Shown: positions 56,282 through 64,000 of the stretch, piece after piece | Layout: each line of letters opens with the position of its first letter | Position numbering within the stretch: the stretch's first letter is position 1 | Assembly: GCA_027886185.1 (NCBI GenBank) | Contig: WOAB01000093.1 | Span: forward strand, 5,890,001 to 5,954,000 | DNA length: 64,000 bases | Source of the DNA: Rheum nobile | Taxonomy: Eukaryota > Streptophyta > Magnoliopsida > Caryophyllales > Polygonaceae | Direction: 5' to 3' | The notes under the pieces: model-generated | Databases searched by the model: none | What the model saw: the letters and a program-made list of their open reading frames with translations, nothing else | What the model was told of the DNA's origin: nothing | Program-made: the position numbers and the translations under genes

Positions 56282-57377
56282 AATATTCAAAAAAATATCC
56301 TTTTGAAGAAGCTATGTACCAAACCTACTTTATTTGCAAGTTATAAGTTTAGCTTTCATAAAATATATAAGTTGCATAATCATAAACATTTTGTTGAATA
56401 ATCATAGTATATTACTAGGAATTATGTTTACTTTTAGGATTAATCTGGATAGTGAATATTTAAGAAAACTAAAAACACCTTGGTAAGACTATACTACTCC
56501 GTATAATCTATTTTTTTATATATATTCGACATGTATATTTTATGAGCGTGTGATACGGACTAATTAAAGTTTGGTATAAACTTTTTGCTATAAGCTACTT
56601 TGAGTTGAAGTGTATGAAATGCATGCATAAAAGAATGCGAGGCGATGGTCCCAAAAGTGGGGCTCAGAACACTAAATCAACATTCTTGGGTTCCCTTTTT
56701 GTTACATCAAGTTTGGTCGATCTACACTCCCAAACTAACCTTACCTTATTACTATTATTTTTATTAGTTTTAGTTGCTTTCATCCATTAAATTATTTCTA
56801 GGGACCACACTTAAGAAAAAGGTGAATTCAAATCTCTTCCAAATGCACAAATCTGGTAAGTGTATTTATTCGAAGGAGGACCAATCTTGCTTAAAAATGG
56901 CTAGTCATGTTCGTCATCCGCCTTTTTTCGATCGAATTATTAAAATAATATTTCTAACTTATGTTTTAAAAATGCAAGTTAATGATCCTGGTTGAAAAAC
57001 TAATAGTTTATATTCAGATAGTAAATTCTATAATAATAAAAAACATTTAAAAAAAAATGGATTATTGTCTAGAAAAATCCATTATTTAATTAAGATAAGA
57101 AAATAGTACATTTAAATGCAAGGAAGTTTAGAAAATTTAAAGCATATGTTCTTCATGTCATCAACAGATGTTCTTATTGACATAAAGTTCATCCCCTTAA
57201 AATAATGAAATAAAATTCATAAACCCCAAAGCTTAAGTACAAATTTAAGGGAAAGTTAATTAATAAGTTACACTCATTTAATACTACTTAATTGGAGTCC
57301 ATGCTATATTAAACTATAACTTACGGAGTTTACAGTAAAATACTCCGTAATTTTCTATTATAATAACGACTAGTAAC
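56282..57377. other. AT-rich intergenic DNA
   Basis: No gene or element recognised. Short frames at 56605-56995 have no support. Confidence 0.5.
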
Positions 57378-57380
57378 TGA

Positions 57381-57546
57381 GGGTTTGTTTGGTAAGATAT
57401 TGATAGTCTTTTTTTATAAAAAAATATTTTTTTATTTCTATACACGTTTTTCCGTATCATATAAAATTCAAAATTTTAAAAATACTTTAAAAAAAGTACT
57501 TTATCAACAAAAAAAGTCTTTATAAAGACTATTGTCAAACGGACCC
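57381..57546. mobile_element. Small MITE, 166 bp
   Basis: Inverted ends GGGTTTGTTTGGTA and, reverse-complemented, GGGTCCGTTTGACA, flanked by TGA on both sides. Its last ~38 bp (GTCTTTATAAAGACTATTGT...) are repeated once immediately after, at about 57554-57590. PIF/Harbinger-like by end sequence, though the TGA flank departs from the usual TAA/TTA. Confidence 0.55.
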
Positions 57547-57669
57547 TGAGTTAGTCTTTATAAATACTATTGTCAAACGGACCCTGAGTTATAGACCTCG
57601 GTAAATAACTTTGTAAGTGGGAGCATGGGAGTATCAAGTATGATTCTGTTCGAACAAAGAACTCATTTA

Positions 57670-57979
57670 GGACTCGTTTGGTTTGAACTTATGAAAACGG
57701 TAACGGAAAGGAAACGAATCTAGTCCACTTTGACATCATGATGCATTGATCAAAATTTTTATCTTGGCTTGGGATTCTAAAATTTGTATGTCAAGAGAAG
57801 GGAGAATGTAAATAATTTCATCATTTTATAACCCACTCTTGCATTGGGGATATAAATACCTCCATCATAGTGTCAAGTGAAGAGGGAAAGGAAATGATTT
57901 CATCATTTTGATCAATGAATAATGACACTAAATTCGTTTCCTTTCCGTTATCGTTTCCGCAATTTAAAACAAACGGGCC
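57670..57979. mobile_element. PIF/Harbinger-type (Tourist-like) MITE, 310 bp
   Basis: TTA target duplication on both sides (57667-57669 and 57980-57982). Long inverted ends of about 50 bp: GGACTCGTTTGGTTTGAACT...AACGGAAAGGAAACGAAT, and the right end reverse-complemented GGCCCGTTTGTTTTAAATT...AACGGAAAGGAAACGAAT. No open frame. Confidence 0.8.
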
Positions 57980-57982
57980 TTA

Positions 57983-59040
57983 ATGTAATTGGGGCTTAAT
58001 TAGCTTAGAAAAACGATTAATGACTATAAACAAGTTAGATGTTACTCCGTAATTACCTGTATTATTAATTAATCTCTAATAAAATGAGGCCAAAATTGAA
58101 AATGTGACGCATTGTTAATTAAGAGTATAGGGGTTGGTGAGAAAGGACAAGCATTCCACATCTCCAACGCACACATTGCACATCTTTATAACGAAATTAC
58201 CGACAACCAAATCTCACACCTTCTTCCTTACTACTCACCACGCCTTTGATTTTAGTTTTGCCCACTCTTTTGGTTTCTTCACTTTCTTCATTTTAATTAT
58301 GCATGTTATCGTCTCTGGCTAGTAAATGTGGGCCGACCCATCACATGGCCCCGTTTAATTGGTAGATATGACCACTATATTTAGACTATTTAGCTCGATC
58401 CATCCGTTTATATAACCGTGACGCGAACACTGATATAACTCATTTATCCTTGACAGTCCACTGGAAGACTGAATCAATTTTTAAATATAAATGAAATATA
58501 TATTTATATATTAAATATAATTTATAAAAATATGTATAAAAATAAATAGATTTAACCTAACTCTAATCAAACATTTTGTTCATCTTCGCTACCATGCATG
58601 TTGCATTATTTTGGTCCGCCCGTTTATATTGTGTTATTTCGTGGGACAAATTTGTTATGAATGTTTATGGTTTGTATACACTTTTATGTTAACTACATGG
58701 TTTTTTACGCCTTTAAATTAGGGGTATTGAGCAACTTGTATTGTTATATATACTAACAACTTTTTTATGGGTATTGTGCATTTTGTTGGATAGAATGAAG
58801 TGAGTGGTCTCTTACATGTTTTTTTTATGTCATAAGGGCTATCATATCTGGGACCCGCGGACAGCCCGGTCCGGATATCTAGGCGGATCTAGACACCCTC
58901 CCTGATCCATTTCCTTACTCGGCCCATATCCAACCCAAATATTCAGGCTTGACTTTTGGTCAAAGCTCGGCTCAGATCCGGATTTACTCATGTCTAACGT
59001 CAAGTATATATATTTGGAAAAAAATTATACTAATCATATA
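57983..59040. other. AT-rich intergenic DNA
   Basis: No gene supported. A GC-richer patch at 58850-58990 (GGACCCGCGGACAGCCCGG) is likely a transposon fragment of unknown type. Confidence 0.45.
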
Positions 59041-59049
59041 TATAGTATT

Positions 59050-59431
59050 GGAAAAACTACCAAAAATAATCCTAACTTTCAGTAATAGACCATAAATAAT
59101 CCCAACTTTTAAGTCAATCAAAAATAATCCCAACTTTCAATCCATTAACCAAAAATGGCACAAATCATTTTTTCAGTTAAAATTTTGGCTAACCCGATAA
59201 CGTGTACTCGAGGTCTCTTTATAGTTGGACGTTGTAAGTGATTCTCCTTTGTACAAGATCTCTTATTAAGTGTAATGCTATTATCGAATTAGCCGGAATT
59301 TGAACCAAAAAAATCATTTGTATTATTTTTGGTTTATGGGTTGGAAGATGAAATTATGTTTTGTTGACTTGAAAGTTGGAATTACTTTTGGTCTATTAGT
59401 AAAAATCGAGATTATTGTTGGTAGTTTTTTC
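59050..59431. mobile_element. Long-TIR MITE, MULE-like, 382 bp
   Basis: 9-bp target duplication TATAGTATT/TATAGCATT (8 of 9; 59041-59049 and 59432-59440). Inverted ends of about 65 bp: GGAAAAACTACCAAAAATAA on the left, GAAAAAACTACCAACAATAA on the right reverse-complemented. The left end also has tandem AAAAATAATCCCAACTTT phrases. No transposase. Confidence 0.7.
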
Positions 59432-59685
59432 TATAGCATTTGTAGCCTTAGAAAGAGTATAAATGATTTTACCAAAAAAAAAGAAGTATATATGAGATTT
59501 GGTTGCATGTGTGCCATACATCAAAATTCGTTAATGTGCACGATTTGAGATGTGGTTATAGATAACTAGTGTGCCTTTTCGTGTAATATGAGCTTGCTTT
59601 CTTATAAAAAAATAATGTCAAGTTTTTTGTGTGATTATGATTTTCATAAATTAATTTTTATTAAATAAAATAAGACATATATAAT

Positions 59686-60424
59686 GGGGAAAGATTCTAT
59701 GAGGACGAGGGCTTAGGAGAGGACTGAGGACGGTCCTGGGCCGTCGGATCAAGAAAACGGATGTCCAAGATCACGCCTTCATTAAAAGGCAAAAAACATG
59801 GCACGGCCGAATTTTATGTGAAAAAACGTGTACCATGTGCACATGCATGTTGTTTCATATGCACATATACGTTGTTTTCATATGCACAAATAAATTATTT
59901 TATGTGCACACAATATTGGTCATTTTTATATGCACACATAGATTATTTTCATAGTCTTTTATACAAATACACATATGTTATTTCGTACGCACTCTTAAGT
60001 TATTTTCATGTGCACACATATGCTATTTTCATATGCACATAGGTTATATTCGCAAGTTTTATACACATGTGTTATTTCATATGCACAAATAGGTCATTTC
60101 ACATGCACACGATAGTATATTTCATATGGACACGGTAGTATTTTCATATGCACACATTTGTTTATTCCATAGGAACGTATGAGTTTTTATACGTGCACAC
60201 AATAGTGCATTTCACATGCACACATTAGTGTATTTCATACGCACACAACAGTGTAGTTCACATGCATACAAATGTGTACTGTGTATGCACAAGAATCTTT
60301 TTTTCCGAATTTTTCCGAATTTTTCAAGCATGATCTGGACGTACGTTTTATTTTCTTCTGATCCGACGAATGTGGGGCGTCCTCACTCCTCTCCTAGGCC
60401 CCCATCCTCGTGATATCTTTCCTA
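59686..60424. mobile_element. Long-TIR MULE-type MITE with TGCACA array, 739 bp
   Basis: Perfect 9-bp target duplication ATATATAAT (59677-59685 and 60425-60433), as expected for Mutator-like elements. Inverted ends of about 65 bp: GGGGAAAGATTCTATGAGGA... and, right end reverse-complemented, TAGGAAAGATATCACGAGGA.... The interior (59825-60290) is a degenerate array of ATGCACA(C/T)A with TTCATAT-like spacers. Open frames here read cysteine/tyrosine-rich shadows of the repeat. Confidence 0.85.
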
Positions 60425-60433
60425 ATATATAAT

Positions 60434-62780
60434 TTGATTTATTTCTTTACTTACTTAAATATAATATTTACATTATATTTCATATTATTAGAATTAAAAT
60501 CTATATTTTATAATAGTAAAGTAGTTATTAAATAAGGTCACATATATGTCCCCTCATTAAGCCACATCATCTAGGACAATTTTTATTTCCAGTTTATACC
60601 ACGTCATCTTATATGTCAATATTGTTCGTATTTCAATTTCAAAAATATGTGTATTATTTAAACATTGTATAATATATGATTGAGAAAAATACTTCATATT
60701 TTGGTGTTAACTAACGATATAATCGTGCAATAAGTTTTTATGGATTTCTATAAAAATATATATTTAAATAAAATAATTTAAAATACTTATTAATATTTTA
60801 TATATATATATATATAATACAATACATATTATGGTAGAACCGTACATTGTACAGAACACTAGTTAGTAGTATATGAAGTTCCAATGATACTTGCATGGTT
60901 AACTGTGGACAAAGCATGTGGTTATGCACTAGTAGTAATACAATAGTAGTCTACATAAATACTCCATATATAGGAATAAAGCCCAAATATGCTAGTAAAA
61001 TATTACAACTAGCTAGTACACTATCTCTTCCCCAAAAAAATAAACTATACCCAATGTAGAGAGTGAACTGTTGCCTTGAAGTTGAAAACCGTTTATTATG
61101 GTGGAAAGATGTTCGATTTACGGTAATAGTAGTATCGGTGAAAATCGAGAGACTGAAAAAAAAAAAAAAACGGTTATCGAATAAATCCATAAAGAAGTAA
61201 CACCCAAAAACGAATGTTTTGTCATCTACGTACGGAGTATTAAAAAGTGGAGAAAGGAAGTGTCTAGCTTCATATCATCGACTTTAATGAACCACCACCA
61301 TTGTAGTTTGTAGAGATCAGGGGAAGTAGAAGAGTCACTAAAGAATACTTCTATCATGACGATCACGAATACTATCCGAACTCCCGCAACAAAACACAAT
61401 GGCACAAAGAGAAACAAACAATTGTTGAACTTGAAAAAAAACCTTTCAAACCGTATAATTTTTATCATTTCACTAGAAAATTGTCCACATTTGTATTCAA
61501 ATTTCCAATAAGTTCACTTGACCCATTAAGGGTTTTATTTGAATTCCTAAAAAAAATGTATTAAAAGATTGTATTAATGTAAAATAATACAATTTAATGC
61601 CATTGTGTTAATGTAATTGTATTAATGTAAAATAATACAATTTAGTGTATTTTTCTTGGAAACTAGTGATTATGTCCGTGTTACGCACGGGTCTTCTTTT
61701 CTTAGTAAATTTTATTCATTTAGCTTAGTAAGTACATTTTATCTTGTAAAAACAATATTCAATGTGTTCATTTCAAAGACCTTTAAATTATTTAGAGATT
61801 TAAATAGAAATTGATTTCTTGTATATTGTAAAGATAATTATTATGAAAATGTGGTGATATATTGTAAATACCAAATGCCTTTAAAAATGAATATTCAATC
61901 TATCAGAACCATCTTAAAGAAATAACATAAGTCATCTTCCTACAATTTTTTTCTTGCTCCTTCCTCGGATCTTTTTAAGTTTACATGGAATTCAATATCG
62001 ATCACTAAATCCTAAGTCCAACAGATATATCAATAATCATTTATATGATAAAAAAAATATTATAAATTTGTTCAAATAATGTAAATAAATACTGAATTTA
62101 AACTTCAAAAATAATGCACATAATATTTAAAAATCTGATGAAGTGGAACTTTCTATTATCTCACTTCAAGTGTTACTTTGTAAAAGTTGCCTGAAAATCC
62201 TTATTGCCTTCCAAGTGCATGTATATGTATATATGTATATATATATATATTGGATGTCCTATTATTCTTATTTCTTTTCAACACTTTGAAATATTTTCTC
62301 AGTGCATTTAATGACAATTAAATTTATAATAGTTGTTTATCTTTCATAACCTTAATTTAGCTAGGATTCATAACTTTATACTACTATAATTGAGTTGGTC
62401 ACTTAAAATGATATCTAAGATGGCATTTGTTATACGTTAAACTAACATAATACAAATGTTACCTTTAGTTTACGTAATGTAGAATTGTGTAGAATAATTC
62501 TTTCAACATGAGAGATATATATATATATATGATTATTGTGACTAAATTAACTATCTATGAAAGTAGGATCTCTTTTCTGGTGCAAACTAATTTCATAATA
62601 TTTTGAAGTTAATTACTTGAGATTTAAACTTAGAATCAGCTCATTAATAATTTAAAATATGTTGTGCACACAACGATTTAATTTATGTATTCTATAACAC
62701 ATTAAGTTTTATAACATCTTAGACACAATATGAGGTTCGTACAACATTTTCATGTAATAAGTTTTAGACGATCAAACTTC
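60434..62780. other. AT-rich intergenic DNA
   Basis: No gene recognised. Contains an (AT)n tract near 60799-60817, an A-run near 61157-61170, a 28-bp direct repeat TTGTATTAATGTAAAATAAT... at about 61569 and 61617, and a (GTATAT)n/(AT)n microsatellite near 62220-62251. Confidence 0.5.
61663..61695 (-). mobile_element. Helitron-like 3' terminus
   Basis: Minus strand: hairpin ACCCGTGCGTAACACGGAC, then seven bases, then CTAG before T. This is the typical plant Helitron 3' end. The matching 5' TC end to the right was not located. Confidence 0.45.
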
Positions 62781-62783
62781 TTA

Positions 62784-63618
62784 GGGCTCGTTTGGTATGA
62801 TCCAGGAATCGGATTGGAATCGGAATCAGGAATGACTCATTCCTATTCCTGTAGTTTGTCGTTTGGTATGTTGTCGGAATGAGTCGTTTTTGGACATACT
62901 CTTTATTTAATAAAATAATTAATATTGTTTAAAATAATTAATATTATTGAATGAAAATAATTAATATTATTTAATTATTTTAATAAAATAAATAATATTA
63001 TTTAATAAAAACTTAATATTATTTAATTGTTTAATAAAAAATTAATATTATTTAACTGTTTGATTAAATAATTAATATTTTTTAATTATTTGTTAAAATA
63101 ATGAATATTATTTAATTATTTATTAAAAATAATTAATATTATTTAATTGTTTAATAAAATAATAATTATTATTTAATTATTTAATAAAATAATGAAAATT
63201 ATTTATTTATTCATTAAAAATAATTAATTTATTCAATAAACATAATTAATATTTTTCAATGAAAATAATTAATATTATTAATTATTTAATAAAAAATTAT
63301 TATTCATTAATTGTTTAATAAAATAATTAATATTATTTAATATATATAATATAAATGATATAATAAATATGAAATAAGGGGTCGGTCAAGCTCGGATACA
63401 AGTTCGGGTTGTGTTTCGGGTCGGTCGGATTTTATATGTCTAGTTGGAATGGATGATACCTTAACATTTTTTATGGAATCAAATGCTTCATGAAGCTTGG
63501 AATCATCCATTCCATGGAATGAAATCCATTCCATTATTATCTTTATCAAACATAATTTTGGGAATCAGTCATTCCCATTCTCATTCCTGATTCCAAGGAA
63601 TGGAAACCAAACACGTCC
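62784..63618. mobile_element. PIF/Harbinger-type MITE with AT-repeat interior, 835 bp
   Basis: TTA target duplication on both sides (62781-62783 and 63619-63621). Inverted ends GGGCTCGTTTGGTATGATCC and, reverse-complemented, GGACGTGTTTGGTTTCC; both ends contain GGAATCGGAATCAGGAATGA-like sequence. The interior 62915-63345 is a degenerate ~25-30-bp AT repeat built from AATAATTAATATTATTTAAT. No transposase. Confidence 0.8.
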
Positions 63619-63621
63619 TTA

Positions 63622-64000
63622 TTAATACTTTGAAATGGTAAGAATCTATTTACATCACCACTACTTTCATTAAAATAATTTGTACATAACATACAATTAC
63701 AAAATTCATTTGTTAAATGTAGAGATTATTCTCTTTTAATTAGTGTATGTATTAGAAGGAAAAATAGCTAAAAAGCTCTCAAGGAAAATTAAACCAATGA
63801 CCTATAGATCCTTATGTGACACTCTAACTACTAAGTTTTACACAATTATTTGATTTTATTTTCACAACAAAAATTATATTTGGAAAAAATGCTATTATAA
63901 TTATATATAACGACTTCAAGGAATGTTATACTAATATACAACACTATGAGGAATGTTAAGAGTTTAAAAAGATAAATTGAACATCTAACAAATTGATTTT
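63622..64000. other. AT-rich DNA, nothing recognised
   Basis: No open frame or repeat that I can support to the window end. Confidence 0.5.

Noticed and set aside
58134..58322. 62-codon frame with a hydrophobic C-terminus as a small secreted protein
   Set aside because: Phe/His/Thr-rich low complexity in AT-rich DNA, hydrophobic part at the wrong end for a signal peptide, no supporting context.
59761..60042. Cysteine/tyrosine-rich 93-codon frame
   Set aside because: It is translated from the degenerate ATGCACA array inside a MITE.
60951..61468. Two minus-strand frames with hydrophobic runs
   Set aside because: The runs come from poly-A/T tracts and AT-rich composition; no motif or start context supports them.

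Overview
The window is plant nuclear DNA, most likely from a eudicot, in a gene-poor region packed with transposable elements. I find no credible host protein-coding, rRNA or tRNA gene. The plant call rests on Athila-type and Tat-type Ty3 retrotransposon coding relics, on plant-type primer-binding sites (tRNA-Asp at 37291-37310, initiator tRNA-Met at 14444-14456 and 27033-27045), on a plant L1-type LINE with a C-terminal RNase H, and on plant DNA-transposon MITEs of the hAT, MULE and PIF/Harbinger types. Nearly all coding sequence is broken, so almost everything here is fossil or non-autonomous.

Layout. 1-3630: 3' part of an Athila-like element (+). 3631-4264: C-run and an unresolved leader-like stretch. 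4265-20969: a Tat-type element (-) holding two nested insertions, an Athila-like element (-) at 5936-10802 and a large-LTR element A (+) at 11815-20714 (TSD TGCTC), which itself holds a solo LTR (-) at 16624-17989 (TSD AGGAG). 21705-24538: solo LTR C (-; TSD GTTCT). 24644-30000: element B (+; TSD GTTAT), two 2.4-kb LTRs around only 0.6 kb. 30001-33946: AT-rich DNA with a hAT-type MITE (TSD GCGCCGAT). 33947-49705: a LINE (+) split by a non-autonomous Athila-like element (-; 34259-38805; TSD AGTGG; carries a roughly 64-copy pentanucleotide array) and by a gag-protease element (-; 40269-47438), which holds solo LTR D (+; 43843-46049; TSD ACACA). 49706-64000: AT-rich DNA with MITEs, Helitron-like ends and a possible Copia-like LTR.

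The strongest unexplained signal is a CpG-rich, near-palindromic 12-mer (consensus CCGCGRYCGCGG and relatives). It recurs in pairs and short arrays with a start-to-start pitch of almost always 20-21 bp, inside elements that otherwise look unrelated: Athila-like LTRs, Athila-like gag, LTRs of element B, solo LTR D and the gag of the gag-protease element. It sits in both coding and non-coding DNA and its copy number differs between sister LTRs. The second signal is a set of conserved blocks shared by the otherwise diverged large LTRs A, B, C and D. In A, B and D these include a 13-bp-stem hairpin that shows a compensatory base-pair change.

The elements do not form a host pathway. They are a stratified insertion record: LINE and Tat element oldest, then LTR elements inserted into them, then solo LTRs inside those. 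All coordinates were read by eye, so element borders without a target-site duplication are approximate.
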